From Bryobacteraceae bacterium (GTDB lineage: Bacteria > Acidobacteriota > Terriglobia > Bryobacterales > Bryobacteraceae), in NCBI GenBank assembly GCA_025056455.1, contig JANWVY010000002.1:606737-670736 (forward strand): a stretch of DNA of 64,000 nucleotides, in the 5' to 3' direction. Below, piece after piece: positions 36,521 to 45,754 of the stretch (its first letter is position 1; each line of letters opens with the position of its first letter). The notes beneath the pieces were generated by a model. It saw only the letters and a list, made by a program, of their open reading frames with translations, was not told where the DNA came from and searched no databases. The position numbers and the translations under genes were made by a program.

Positions 36521-36555
36521 AAAAAGCCAGAGGCCTGCTCGTGCAGGCCTCTGGC
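36521..36555 (-). terminator. Rho-independent terminator of the TonB-dependent receptor
   Basis: A 12-bp perfect stem (36526-36537 with 36544-36555) around a 6-base loop, followed on the minus strand by TTTTT (36525-36521). It lies 38 bases beyond the receptor's stop and before the ceramidase-like gene. Confidence 0.88.
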
Positions 36556-36592
36556 CGATCGGATCTCGACAGAAGGAAATCAGGTTCCGGAA

Positions 36593-39500
36593 TTAGAAGA
36601 AGAAGCGGATTCCCAGTTGCAGCTGGAAGGGGTTACCCACTTGCTGCGTCGTATTCGGGTCGTAGCTGCCATCTGGGCGGCGAAGCGATTGGAATCGCGG
36701 ATCGACGGCAACGGGTTGGCCGTTGGTCCCAATCCCAAGCCCGTAAATTGCGCCGTTGGCGTTAAAGGTGACGTTGTCGATATTGAACAGATTGAACATT
36801 TCCGCCGACAACTGCAGGCGGCGCACGTCATTGCCGAGCCGGAAGTTCTTGAGAATTCGGAGGTCGTTGTTCACCACTCCGCGGTTGCGGAAGCTGTTGC
36901 GCTTGAAAACAACGCCCGGGGCCGAATACGGCCGGTCGTTGGCCGAGGCATCGCCGTTGGTGTCTGCGCCCGTGCGCGGATTCATCGGCAGGCCGCTGCG
37001 CGAACGGAAGATGCCGCCAACCTCAAACCCAAATGGCAAGGTGTAAACGAAGCTCGAAGTAAACTGGTGCCGCGCATCAAGGTTCGAATAGTGGTACTCG
37101 GGACGAAGATCGAAGCTGTTGTTATAAAGCGTTCCCCCCGCATCCCGTTCATTGTCGTCGTCTGAGAAAGTCTCTGACCAGGTGTAAAAGGCCATGAACT
37201 GGAATTTCTTCGAGCGATATTGCGACTGCAGGGTGACGCCGCGGTACATCGAGCGTGCCGAGCTTTCCCGGACCGTAATGAGATTAAGGGTGGGGATGGG
37301 TCGAGGAATGCCGCTAAAGATGGCGCGGCCGTCAGCCGGGCGGATGGTCGGGAACGGCAAGTTGTAATCCCGGTTGCGGTGAAGCTGCGTCGTATTTACG
37401 TAGTTGAACTGGACGCCCGCAAGCCAGCGGTCCGTAATTTCGCGCTCCACCCCAAGGCCGCTTTGAAAGGCGCGAGGATTGCGGAAGTCAGAAGCCATCA
37501 GCGTGAGGTTCACACCGCGGAAGGGATCGACAGCAGCTCCACCGGCCGCAAGGGCCGCTGCACGTTGCACCGTCTCCACCGGAATTACCGGAAGACTGCC
37601 AAGAGGGAAACGATTTAAATCCACCCCTACGGCAAGGAACTGCTGGTAGAGAGTGTTCGTCGGTGAACTGGTCAAGCGGATGGAAACGTCTCCGGGCGGC
37701 AACCGCAAGTTGTTGGTCGGACCAGAGAACAGAAGCATGGGAGTGGCGGCGTAAAATATTCCCGCATGCCCCCGAACAAGCGTCCGGCGTCCAGTCGGAT
37801 TCATGTTCCAGGCGAAACCAAACCGGGGCATGATCTGATCAAGCGAATCACGAATGGTGGTAGGCCGTAAGCGCGCGCCAATCGGAAATTGGAAGTCGTT
37901 CACCCGGTTGAGCACTTCCGTATTGTTTGTGACGGGGGTCGGATTCCACTGCCCTTCCCAACGCAAGCCGTAATCGAGCGTCAGCCGTGAATTTACCCGC
38001 CAGCTATCCTGCGCAAAGAAAGCGAGTTGACGGACACCAAAATCCGCGATGGTGTTCCCAATTTGGCGGTCGTAGAAGTAGTTGATGCCGGGTGCACGGT
38101 CATCAAACCGGTTTTGACCCGGACCGACCGAAAGCAACTGGAGAATGCGCGTCACGTCGCTTGACTGGATCACAAAGCTCCCAAATTGATTGAAGCCAAA
38201 GGTCTGGAAGGTCGACAGGAGGCTGAAGTCAAGACCCAGCTTCACTGAGTGCGAGCCGCGTGTGAGCGACAGGCCATCGGTGATCTGCCAGCGGTGATCG
38301 TCTTGAGTCGTGGGGAGGAAGGTGCGCGCGCCAAACAGACCGATCGGGCTGGCGTTCACGCTGGGCGTTTGCGAGTTGGCCAAACGCGGCCGGATCTCAT
38401 AGGAGCCCGAAAACTTCAAGTCATTGATGACATTGGGTGAAAAAAGGTGCGTGTATTGTAAAGTGCCAAAGTGATTCCGGTTCTTCTCAATCCCCTCGTT
38501 GCTCAAAGCGCTGTTAGAAATTGGGTTGAGAGCGCCGCCGGTACTCACTGCATTCTCTTCAGTGGAGTTCTGGAAATTGTAACGAAGAGTTAGTCGGTGC
38601 CCTTTTTGGAATTGGTAATCGGTACGAGTGGTAAGGGCGATGTTGCGGTTTGTCTGTTTAAAATTGCGTTCCTCCCCACGGAAGAAATTCAGCGCATCTT
38701 GAGTCTGCGGGGTCGGAGTACGGCCAGCAAGCTGGGCAAAAAACACCTGGCGGGGGATGTTGCCGAGCTGCTGCTCCAGAGCGCCGAACCAAAACCAGCG
38801 ATTCGAACGAATGGGACCGCCCGCGGCCCCTCCAAACTGGCTGACCGTTTCCGAGGGCTGGCGGTTCAGGATCGGGTTATTGGCGCTCAGCTCGCGATGC
38901 CGGATCTGATAGAACGCCTCTCCGTGATATTCATTCGTTCCCGACTTGGTAATCGTGTTCAGAATCCCGCCGGTCGAGCGGCCGTATTCGGCCGAATATC
39001 CCGTTGTAATGACTTGGAATTCCTGGATAGCGCTTTGAGGAATCGTGAAATTAAAATTCGATCGCTCGCCACCCCGGATACCTCCGAAGAAGGGCTGATT
39101 GTAGTCGGCCCCGTCCACCATCACATTTGCATTAATCCCTCGCTGGCCGGCGAAGGACAGCTGCTGGCGCGAAGGCTCCACCTGCACGGTTGGCGTCAGC
39201 GTGGCGAAATCTTGGAAGCGGCGACCATTAATCGGAAGGTTGGTGATCGCGGTACTGTTGACAACCGCTGCGGGCGCGGGCATGGCGACGTTCAGCAGGC
39301 TTTCCGCCACCTCTACGGTGGTGCTTACTGCCTGCACCTGCATCACGATGTTCAAGCCCACAGTGGAGCCGACATTGACCACGATTCCCGAAGTGGTGCT
39401 GGGAGAAAAACCTTGCGCCTCGGCCACCACCTCGTAGGTTCCCGCATCCAGTTGAAGTACGCGGAATTGGCCGGTTTCATTGGCGGTCACTTCTCGCACA

Positions 39501-39655
39501 AAGCCGGTCCCTAGGTTCTTGATTCTCAACTTTGCGCCAGGAACCCCGGCTTGGTTGGCATCAAGAACCGTGCCGACAATCTGGCCTCGATTAGCGTCAG
39601 CCTGAGCAAATAAGAGTGCAGTTGCACAGACCAATACCACAAACAGACGAATCAT
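36593..39655 (-). CDS. TonB-dependent outer-membrane receptor, Oar-like, with CarboxypepD-reg N-terminus
   Basis: A 1020-residue outer membrane protein with signal peptide (IRLFVVLVCATALLFA). Residues 25-110 form a carboxypeptidase regulatory-like domain (QIVGTVLDANQAGVPGAK). A plug-like part contains NLPINGRRFQDFATLTPTVQ and VDGADYNQPF; a large beta barrel follows and ends with aromatic GIRFFF, the outer-membrane insertion signature. Such Oar-like receptors are a hallmark of Acidobacteria and probably import glycans or peptides with TonB-ExbB-ExbD energy. No substrate-binding lipoprotein is adjacent, so substrate is unknown. I chose the ATG at 39655; a GTG at 39664 is possible. Confidence 0.93.
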   Translation of the reverse strand: MIRLFVVLVCATALLFAQADANRGQIVGTVLDANQAGVPGAKLRIKNLGTGFVREVTANETGQFRVLQLDAGTYEVVAEAQGFSPSTTSGIVVNVGSTVGLNIVMQVQAVSTTVEVAESLLNVAMPAPAAVVNSTAITNLPINGRRFQDFATLTPTVQVEPSRQQLSFAGQRGINANVMVDGADYNQPFFGGIRGGERSNFNFTIPQSAIQEFQVITTGYSAEYGRSTGGILNTITKSGTNEYHGEAFYQIRHRELSANNPILNRQPSETVSQFGGAAGGPIRSNRWFWFGALEQQLGNIPRQVFFAQLAGRTPTPQTQDALNFFRGEERNFKQTNRNIALTTRTDYQFQKGHRLTLRYNFQNSTEENAVSTGGALNPISNSALSNEGIEKNRNHFGTLQYTHLFSPNVINDLKFSGSYEIRPRLANSQTPSVNASPIGLFGARTFLPTTQDDHRWQITDGLSLTRGSHSVKLGLDFSLLSTFQTFGFNQFGSFVIQSSDVTRILQLLSVGPGQNRFDDRAPGINYFYDRQIGNTIADFGVRQLAFFAQDSWRVNSRLTLDYGLRWEGQWNPTPVTNNTEVLNRVNDFQFPIGARLRPTTIRDSLDQIMPRFGFAWNMNPTGRRTLVRGHAGIFYAATPMLLFSGPTNNLRLPPGDVSIRLTSSPTNTLYQQFLAVGVDLNRFPLGSLPVIPVETVQRAAALAAGGAAVDPFRGVNLTLMASDFRNPRAFQSGLGVEREITDRWLAGVQFNYVNTTQLHRNRDYNLPFPTIRPADGRAIFSGIPRPIPTLNLITVRESSARSMYRGVTLQSQYRSKKFQFMAFYTWSETFSDDDNERDAGGTLYNNSFDLRPEYHYSNLDARHQFTSSFVYTLPFGFEVGGIFRSRSGLPMNPRTGADTNGDASANDRPYSAPGVVFKRNSFRNRGVVNNDLRILKNFRLGNDVRRLQLSAEMFNLFNIDNVTFNANGAIYGLGIGTNGQPVAVDPRFQSLRRPDGSYDPNTTQQVGNPFQLQLGIRFFF

Positions 39656-39837
39656 GACTGTCACAGGCAGAACCCCTAGATTTCGAAATTGGCGAGTCTG
39701 AGAAACCTAATACAGTTCTAGGATAATCCAAACGAATGACAGTAAGATGACTGTGGTCTGACGGGCCCGGAGCCGCCCGCCGGAAACGTCGCTCGCCGTC
39801 GGTCAAACCAGTTCACCAACAGGCCGATAAGGCAGTT

Positions 39838-40731
39838 GTGCCAGCTTTGACTACATTCCAGGCTTCCGTCAAACCGCTCAGTTTCCGGGATCGCGCTTTT
39901 CAGGCGCTGAATGATCTGCCTCCTTTTAATCCCGCTCTGAACAAGCTACTCGCCACGCTGGCTAAAGAAGACGTTTTCTTCTCCGAAGTGGCGGCTGTCA
40001 TCGAAAAAGACACTGTTTTGGCAAGCAACGTCCTGAAGTTGGTGAATTCTGCGCTATATGCGCGTGCTGGAACCGTGAATTCTGTGCGCAGCGCCGTCGC
40101 GATTCTAGGGCTTACCAAGCTCCGCAACCTCGCCTTGAGTCTTTCGGTGTCACGGATGTTCAAACAGGTCCGGACCCCAAAGTGGTGGAGGCACGCCGAA
40201 TTCAATCTGCATTCGGTGGCGACGGCGATCATGGCGGACACGCTGGCGCAAAGGCTAGCGGTCAGCTATCCCGAGGGCGCCTTCACGGCCGGCCTGCTCC
40301 ACGGCATCGGCAAGTTGTTAATGGCGGTCGCTTTGCCTGATGAGTTGGATCGAGTCCTGGAGGCTTTCCAAACGCAAGAGACAGCCACCATGGAAGAAGT
40401 TGAGCTCGCCTGCTTGGGTTGTTCCCACGTCGAATTAGCCTCGGCGGCGCTTGCGCAGTGGCGTCTGCCTGTGGAGATTCAGCAGGCCGTCGCCACGCAG
40501 CACCAAGGCCTCGCGGTGAACCCGCAGCCCGGATCCAAAATCCCCCTGGGTGCACTCCTGCATGAAGCGCACGAGCTCGTCAACCAAGTCGGCATCTCCA
40601 CGCCGACCTGCGCCAGCCCCCTTAAAACGGCTCCCGCCGAACGGCTCGCTGGCCTTGGCCTCCAACACGCAGCCGATCAGCTCCTCGCAGAATACCAGTC
40701 CGAGTTCGAGGCCATTTGCTGCCTGTTCTAA
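39838..40731 (+). CDS. HDOD-domain protein
   Basis: 297 residues matching the HDOD (output-domain-linked) superfamily: LPPFNPALNKLLATLAKED, VIEKDTVLASNVLKLVNSAL, RSAVAILGLTKLRNLALS and FTAGLLHGIGKLLMA. The last motif has Gly instead of the Asp of the metal-binding HD, so hydrolase activity is unlikely, as is usual in HDOD proteins. These proteins act in signalling and regulation; there is no partner domain here. Starts at GTG 39838 with AAGG just upstream. It ends before the molybdate transporter genes. Confidence 0.85.
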   Translation: MPALTTFQASVKPLSFRDRAFQALNDLPPFNPALNKLLATLAKEDVFFSEVAAVIEKDTVLASNVLKLVNSALYARAGTVNSVRSAVAILGLTKLRNLALSLSVSRMFKQVRTPKWWRHAEFNLHSVATAIMADTLAQRLAVSYPEGAFTAGLLHGIGKLLMAVALPDELDRVLEAFQTQETATMEEVELACLGCSHVELASAALAQWRLPVEIQQAVATQHQGLAVNPQPGSKIPLGALLHEAHELVNQVGISTPTCASPLKTAPAERLAGLGLQHAADQLLAEYQSEFEAICCLF

Positions 40732-40972
40732 CCGACTCTCGCCCCCCGGGGAGAGCCAGCACAGGCCAGAAGGCTTTGGGGCAACAGGGGAAGGTAGCCG
40801 GTACAGCACGGCCAGGAAAGACGAGCAGCTACGGGGCAAGGGGAGCGGACAGCAGGCCACGCACAAGGGCAGCAGGGAACGCACAGATCAGCCCATCCTG
40901 GCTTTTGCGAAACTCCCGTACCGTCAGGGGTGCAGAGGCCAAACAATTTGAGGCTATAATGTTTTGGCGTCC
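40732..40972 (+). other. Intergenic leader before modB
   Basis: A 241-base gap with no supported gene. It contains an imperfect GC hairpin right after the HDOD stop (40734-40754; CTCT...GGGGAGAG) without a U run, and a perfect TATAAT at 40955-40960 only 12 bases before the modB ATG. I could not recognise a Moco riboswitch. Confidence 0.4.
40955..40960 (+). promoter_or_regulatory. Perfect -10 box (TATAAT) next to modB
   Basis: TATAAT ends 12 bases before the ATG at 40973, which would give an almost leaderless transcript. The -35 region at the usual spacing shows no good match. Confidence 0.35.
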
Positions 40973-41641
40973 ATGGCGATCGATTGGTTCCCGCTGTGGC
41001 TGAGCTTGCGCGTGGCTGCGCTTTCCACGCTCTGCGGCCTGCTGTTCAGTCTTTGGGCGGCGTATCGTCTCACCTTCACATCCGAGGCCTCTCGAAACTG
41101 GGCACGCGGCTTGCTATCCCTTCTGCTAGTGCTGCCCCCGACGGTCCTCGGCTATTGGATCCTGGTGGCCGCTGGCAATGAGAGCTGGCTGGGAGCCACC
41201 TATCTGAGGCTCACAGGTTCCCCTCTTCTGTTCAGCTGGCAGGCCGCGGTACTTGCCGCATCCCTCCACTCAACGCCCTGGCTTCTTCGGGCAACCTGGG
41301 CTGCACTCGACGAAGTGCAAGACCCTTACGGGCGCGCCGCTCTTTCCCTTGGAGCCTCGGAGAGGAGAACCTTTCTCCGAATCTGTTTACCCTTGGCCGC
41401 AAGGCCGGTCCTTGCCGCCACGATTCTGGCTTTTGCGCGCGCACTCGGGGAGTTTGGCCTCACGCTGATGATTGCAGGCAATCTCCCAGGGCGTACCCAA
41501 ACTCTCGCCGTCGCCGTCTACGATGCCGTATTGTCGAGTCGAGGCGAGGTGGCTCGGGCGCTCGTTCTGGTCCTCTCTGCGGGGTTACTGCTGTTGGTCT
41601 GGCTCGCCAGCCGTGCGTGGCCCAAACAGGCAAGCGGATGA
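40973..41641 (+). CDS. modB: Molybdate ABC transporter, permease (ModB-like)
   Basis: 222 residues with about five or six membrane helices. The cytoplasmic EAA-type loop AALSLGASERRTFLRICLPLA and downstream ALGEFGLTLMIAGNLPGRTQTL identify a ModB/CysT-type permease; the GEFG and PGRTQT motifs are typical of molybdate permeases. It forms the membrane channel for MoO4(2-), or perhaps tungstate. The stop overlaps the modC start by ATGA. No binding protein ModA is next to it. I chose the ATG at 40973; an upstream TTG adds three residues. Confidence 0.9.
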   Translation: MAIDWFPLWLSLRVAALSTLCGLLFSLWAAYRLTFTSEASRNWARGLLSLLLVLPPTVLGYWILVAAGNESWLGATYLRLTGSPLLFSWQAAVLAASLHSTPWLLRATWAALDEVQDPYGRAALSLGASERRTFLRICLPLAARPVLAATILAFARALGEFGLTLMIAGNLPGRTQTLAVAVYDAVLSSRGEVARALVLVLSAGLLLLVWLASRAWPKQASG

Positions 41642-42708
41642 TTCAGGCGAGATTGAAAAAGCGCTTCCCCCCAAGTGCCAAGGCTGCCGGCTTCTTGCTG
41701 GAAGTGGACGTCTGCTCCACGGCCGCCGTGACTGCTTTCTTCGGTGCTTCCGGCGCCGGCAAGACCCTGGCGCTCGATGCCCTAGCAGGATTCCTCCGCC
41801 CCGACGAGGGCCGGATCATGCTAGGCGACGACCTCGTCTTTGACGGGGCAACGAACGTTCATCTCAAACCGCAACAGCGTCGCTGCGGGTATGTTTTTCA
41901 AACTTGTTCCTTATTCCCGCACCTGACCGTACGGCAAAATTTAGAATTTGCAGCGGAATTTCGTCCCAAATTAGAGCGTTACCGGCGCGTTAACGAGATG
42001 ATGGAACGCCTTCGGCTTGACGAGCTCGCCGGGCGGCGCCCTGCTGAGCTTTCGCTCGAGCAGAAAAAACTTTGCACTCTCGCCCGCGCTCTTCTCAGCC
42101 AGCCGCGCCTGCTTCTACTCGATGACCCTTCCTCCGGCCTTGACCCCAGCAGGCGCGCACAACTGCACGCAACTTTGCGGGAGATCCAGCGAGACCTGGC
42201 AATCCCGATGGTTGTCGCCAGTCGCGATTTTGCCACTTGCCACGAGCTCGCCCAGCGCCTTTTCGTTTTTCATCAGGGGCGTATTCTCCAGCAAGGCGCA
42301 CCGGAAGAAATTTTTGACCGGCCCGCGTCAGCCGAAGTAGCCCGCCTGTTGGGGGTCTACAATCTTTTGCCCGCTGAAGTCCTCACGCTTGATCCAGGAC
42401 GCAACCGAAGCAGCATTCAATTCGATGGCTATGAGCTAACTGGCCCCTACCTACCAGGTAAGTTCAAGGGAGACCGGGTGTGGCTGTGCGTCCGGCCGGA
42501 GGAGATTCGTGTCCTGCCGCGGGCCGGCCGGCCCGCGGTTAACCAAGTCCCGGTTGATTTTCAGGGTGCAACCGCAAGACCGGGCGCCGTTCGCCTGTCT
42601 TTTTCGCGAGGAATTCTCGCAGATATGCCGCGCGAGGAGTATGAACAACAGAAGCATCATAAGGAATGGCTCGTAGAATTTCCGAGCACGCGTTTGCGAG
42701 TGCTTTAA
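41638..42708 (+). CDS. modC: Molybdate ABC transporter ATP-binding protein (ModC-like) with degenerate motifs
   Basis: 356 residues: an ABC ATPase (1-235) plus a C-terminal region that may be a mop/TOBE-like domain (VWLCVRPEEIRVLP). Walker A GASGAGKT (36-43) and the Q loop (Gln88 in YVFQT) are normal. The signature is LSLEQ (138-142), not LSGGQ; the Walker B is LLLDDP with Asp163 in place of the catalytic Glu; the H loop has Arg196 (VASRD) in place of His. These changes predict weak or no hydrolysis, although the folding motifs are kept. The ATG overlaps the modB stop; fmdE follows after 16 bases. Confidence 0.88.
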   Translation: MIQARLKKRFPPSAKAAGFLLEVDVCSTAAVTAFFGASGAGKTLALDALAGFLRPDEGRIMLGDDLVFDGATNVHLKPQQRRCGYVFQTCSLFPHLTVRQNLEFAAEFRPKLERYRRVNEMMERLRLDELAGRRPAELSLEQKKLCTLARALLSQPRLLLLDDPSSGLDPSRRAQLHATLREIQRDLAIPMVVASRDFATCHELAQRLFVFHQGRILQQGAPEEIFDRPASAEVARLLGVYNLLPAEVLTLDPGRNRSSIQFDGYELTGPYLPGKFKGDRVWLCVRPEEIRVLPRAGRPAVNQVPVDFQGATARPGAVRLSFSRGILADMPREEYEQQKHHKEWLVEFPSTRLRVL

Positions 42709-42724
42709 TGATCAGTGAGGCGCC

Positions 42725-43315
42725 ATGAAGACGTTCGAGGAGTATGTAGAGCTCGCCCGGCAAGCTCACGGTCACATGTGCGCGGGACAAATCCTAGGGC
42801 TGCGTCTAGCCATCTACGGCTGCAAACTCCTAGGCATCGATGACCCAGCTGGCGCCGATCGCAAGCGCCTCGTGACGTTTGTGGAAATCGACCGTTGCGC
42901 CACAGACGCCATCACCGTAGTCACTGGTTGCCGCCTGGGCAAACGCGCCCTCAAGTTCCGCGATTTTGGCAAAGTAGCGGCCACATTCTGCGATCTGGCG
43001 ACCGGCAGGGCCGTACGCGTCGTCGCGCTTGAATCTTCCAAACAAAAAGCCAAACAGATGTTTCCTGAAATCGCAGACAAAAATGCGCAGCAGATGAAAG
43101 CCTACCGCGAAATGGCAGACTCGGACCTTTTTACGCACCAGTGGGTGCGGGTCCGCCTCGAGCCCCACGACCTACCCGGTTACAAAGCCGGCAGGATCAT
43201 TTGTGCCGAATGCGGCGAAGGCATCAATTTTCAGCGAGAAGTGCGCCGGGAAGATGGCAAGGTTCTCTGCCGGGCCTGTGCTGGCGAATCGTACTACGAA
43301 GTGATTCCCCAGTGA
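42725..43315 (+). CDS. FmdE-family protein with C-terminal zinc ribbon
   Basis: 196 residues. The first part shows the FmdE signature HGHMCAGQILGLR, then DRCATDAITVVTGCRLGKR and FCDLATGRAVRV. The C-terminal part has two CxxC pairs (CAECG, CRACAG) forming a zinc ribbon or redox finger. FmdE proteins are named from molybdenum formylmethanofuran dehydrogenase but occur widely near molybdate and tungstate transporters, perhaps in metal or cofactor handling. Here it sits directly after modBC, and its TGA overlaps the next gene's GTG, so it is in the same operon. No formylmethanofuran dehydrogenase is present. The exact role is unknown. Confidence 0.85.
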   Translation: MKTFEEYVELARQAHGHMCAGQILGLRLAIYGCKLLGIDDPAGADRKRLVTFVEIDRCATDAITVVTGCRLGKRALKFRDFGKVAATFCDLATGRAVRVVALESSKQKAKQMFPEIADKNAQQMKAYREMADSDLFTHQWVRVRLEPHDLPGYKAGRIICAECGEGINFQREVRREDGKVLCRACAGESYYEVIPQ

Positions 43316-43878
43316 TCCGGTACTTGATCACCGATCGTCTGCTTGCGGGCGGGACTGAAGCGCTGCTTGTGAAAGTGGCCAAGCAGCTAGAGCGGGGCGT
43401 GGATTGGATTCAGGTTCGAGAGAAAGATTTAAACGATCGCCAGTTATTCCAACTTGTAGGCGAAATCAAACGCCTAGCCATCCCTTTTGGCGCCCGCCTT
43501 TTCGTCAACAGCCGGGTGGACATCGCGCTGGCGGCTGAGATCGATGGCGTGCACCTCCCCGAGGGGTCGATCTCTCCAGCGGAATGGCGGCGCATCACGC
43601 CAAAACATTTTCAGATTGGGGTGTCGTGCCATAATCTCGAGGGTTTGCGGCGGGCCTGGGAAGAAGGCGCCGACTTCGCCACCTTAAGTCCGATTTTCCC
43701 CACCGCTTCGAAACCAGGCTACGGGCCAGCCCTGGGTCTTGAGAAGCTAGCCGAGGCTTGCCAGGCCGTTCCCATTCCCATCCTCGCTCTGGGTGGAATT
43801 ACCTGGGAAAATGCCGAGCTGTGCCGCCAGGCCGGAGCGGCCGGCATCGCTGGGATTTCCTTCTTTTTAGCGGCTTGA
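43312..43878 (+). CDS. ThiE/TenI-like thiamine-phosphate synthase family protein
   Basis: 188 residues, TIM barrel. WIQVREKDL matches the QxRxK pyrophosphate site, VDIALAAEIDGVHLPEG and TLSPIFPTASKPGYGPALG are family landmarks, and ALGGI binds phosphate. The NSR in place of NDR and SPIF resemble TenI (thiazole tautomerase) as much as ThiE. The start GTG (43312) overlaps the fmdE stop as GTGA, and this short frame gives the normal length; an upstream in-frame start would lie inside fmdE. Its place in a molybdenum cluster is unusual. No thiazole or pyrimidine genes are nearby. Confidence 0.85.
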   Translation: MIRYLITDRLLAGGTEALLVKVAKQLERGVDWIQVREKDLNDRQLFQLVGEIKRLAIPFGARLFVNSRVDIALAAEIDGVHLPEGSISPAEWRRITPKHFQIGVSCHNLEGLRRAWEEGADFATLSPIFPTASKPGYGPALGLEKLAEACQAVPIPILALGGITWENAELCRQAGAAGIAGISFFLAA

Positions 43879-43907
43879 TCGCCCGGCCGTTTATACTGGA
43901 AGAGCGC

Positions 43908-44417
43908 GTGAAGCTAGGTATTATTTTCCTTGTGTTACTGGTGGTTTTGGAGTGCGGCTGGACGGCTGCGGGCCGGCCGGCGGGGCAAACCAATCCCGCT
44001 GGTTCCAAACAAACCAGCGCCAATACAAGAAGACTCCTAGCGCGGCCCAGCAACAATGGATCTGCAAGGGCAGTGACCCAAAAAGCACCCGCCCCAGGCA
44101 AAAAGCAAACCGCCCGTCAAACTGCGAAAAAAACACGACCCGCTCGCAGAACCACACCCGCCGCCACACGCTCTTACGCGACTGTACAACAACAACCCAC
44201 TCCGGAACGCTACCGCGAAATTCAACAGGCTCTTATTGACCGGGGTTACCTTCAGGGGGAAGCCACAGGTCATTGGAACCAAGATTGCACGGAGGCCCTG
44301 CGACGCTTCCAACGAGATCAAAAACTGGAGGCCAGCGGCAAACTCGATTCGCTGTCGCTGATCGCCTTAGGTTTGGGCCCAAAGCGGACGACGAGTGCCC
44401 AAATGAGGCCACAATGA
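43908..44417 (+). CDS. Secreted peptidoglycan-binding-domain protein
   Basis: 169 residues: a signal peptide ([17 protein letters not shown]), a basic, threonine/alanine-rich linker of about 80 residues, and a C-terminal peptidoglycan-binding domain ([40 protein letters not shown]). It has no catalytic domain, so it may be a wall anchor or an adapter. Start GTG 43908 is favoured because the signal peptide follows directly. The stop overlaps the alanine dehydrogenase start (ATGA). Confidence 0.82.
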   Translation: MKLGIIFLVLLVVLECGWTAAGRPAGQTNPAGSKQTSANTRRLLARPSNNGSARAVTQKAPAPGKKQTARQTAKKTRPARRTTPAATRSYATVQQQPTPERYREIQQALIDRGYLQGEATGHWNQDCTEALRRFQRDQKLEASGKLDSLSLIALGLGPKRTTSAQMRPQ

Positions 44418-45526
44418 TCATCGGTGTTCCCAAAGAAGTCAAAGACCACGAAACGCGTGTTGGCTTGGTCCCGAGCGGCGTCACGGCTCTGCGCGAGGCG
44501 GGACATCGCGTCTTGGTAGAAACCAATGCTGGAGCCGGCAGTTCCATTCCAGACTCTGAGTACGTCGCCGCAGGAGCCGAAATCGTGGACAAGGCCAGTG
44601 AAGTCTGGGGCCGGGCGGATTTGGTGGTCAAAGTGAAAGAGCCCCAGCCTTCGGAAGTAGCTTACTTCCGGCCCGGCCTAGTGCTGTTCACCTACTTACA
44701 CCTTGCCCCTCTGCCCGAGCTCACCGACCAACTGTTGAAGGCGCGCGTCAACTCGGTAGCCTATGAAACCATCCGCGAGGACGATGGCTCGCTCCCGCTT
44801 CTCACTCCCATGAGCGAAGTAGCCGGCCGCATGGCCGTGCAGGTCGGCGCTCAGTATTTGGAAAAACCCAACGGTGGCCGCGGCATTCTTCTGGGAGGCA
44901 TCCCCGGCGTTGCGCCAGCAAATGTAGTGATCATTGGAGGTGGCGTGGTCGGACACAACGCGGCCCGCATTGCCACGGGTCTCGGCGCCGACGTTACCAT
45001 CATCGATAAGAATCTCAACCGTCTCCGCGAAATCGACGACATCTACAACGGGCATGTCATGACCCTGGCTTCGAACACGCACACCATCGGCGAAGCAGTT
45101 CGCAACGCTGACCTCGTCGTCGGAGCGGTCCTGGTGCCGGGGGCCTCCGCCCCCCGTCTGGTGCGCCGCGACATGATCGCCAAGATGAAAAAAGGCGCCG
45201 TGGTGGTTGACGTCGCCATTGATCAAGGTGGGTGTTTTGAGACCTCCTATCCCACAACGCACAGCGAACCCACATACTATGTCGACGGCGTGTTGCACTA
45301 CTGCGTCTCGAACATGCCAGCAGCCGTACCCCACACTTCCACACTCGGCCTGACCAACGCCACGCTGCCCTATCTGCTGACCATCGCCAACCTCGGACTC
45401 GAAAAAGCCTGTGAGTCTAGCCGGGCGATTCGAGAGGGCGTGAATACTTACCAAGGTGAATGCGTCTTGGCCGCCGTTGCAGAATCGCAAAACCGGAAAT
45501 GGCGAGAGCTCTCTTCGATGCTGTGA
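44414..45526 (+). CDS. ald: Alanine dehydrogenase
   Basis: 370 residues, the standard length. [20 protein letters not shown] and catalytic Lys and His regions ([18 protein letters not shown]) are present, with NAD-binding [22 protein letters not shown] (cut here into VVIIGGG and GHNAARIA) and substrate strand [13 protein letters not shown]. It interconverts L-alanine and pyruvate plus ammonia with NAD. The ATG overlaps the stop of the peptidoglycan-binding protein by four bases, so both are coupled. Confidence 0.95.
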   Translation: MIIGVPKEVKDHETRVGLVPSGVTALREAGHRVLVETNAGAGSSIPDSEYVAAGAEIVDKASEVWGRADLVVKVKEPQPSEVAYFRPGLVLFTYLHLAPLPELTDQLLKARVNSVAYETIREDDGSLPLLTPMSEVAGRMAVQVGAQYLEKPNGGRGILLGGIPGVAPANVVIIGGGVVGHNAARIATGLGADVTIIDKNLNRLREIDDIYNGHVMTLASNTHTIGEAVRNADLVVGAVLVPGASAPRLVRRDMIAKMKKGAVVVDVAIDQGGCFETSYPTTHSEPTYYVDGVLHYCVSNMPAAVPHTSTLGLTNATLPYLLTIANLGLEKACESSRAIREGVNTYQGECVLAAVAESQNRKWRELSSML

Positions 45527-45754
45527 CGCCATCGGGAAGCTTCGCCTTCGGGAAAGGTCTCCCAGGACCCCCTGGTGCGCCGCTGTGATGGCCCGCCGCG
45601 CCTTGATTCTTGCTCGAGGGAATCCGCTCTCGCAACTTGAGGATCAAAGCCGCGAGAGGGAAGCGCACGCAGGAGGTCCGGGGCGGCCTCCCAAGCCGGT
45701 TAGCTCCGGTTTTGCTATCCAGGGCGGAGGAAGTTCGAGTAAAGTGAAAACATC

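Noticed and set aside
40732-40972. Molybdenum-cofactor riboswitch before modB
   Set aside because: I could not find its conserved elements; only an imperfect hairpin and a -10 box are visible.
43141-43311. Longer start for the ThiE/TenI gene
   Set aside because: The extra segment lies inside fmdE and has no family similarity; the GTG at 43312 overlaps the fmdE stop.
45527-45754. Hairpin CTCTCGC/GCGAGAG between ald and the aldolase gene
   Set aside because: A 7-bp stem with a large loop and no T run is too weak to call a terminator.
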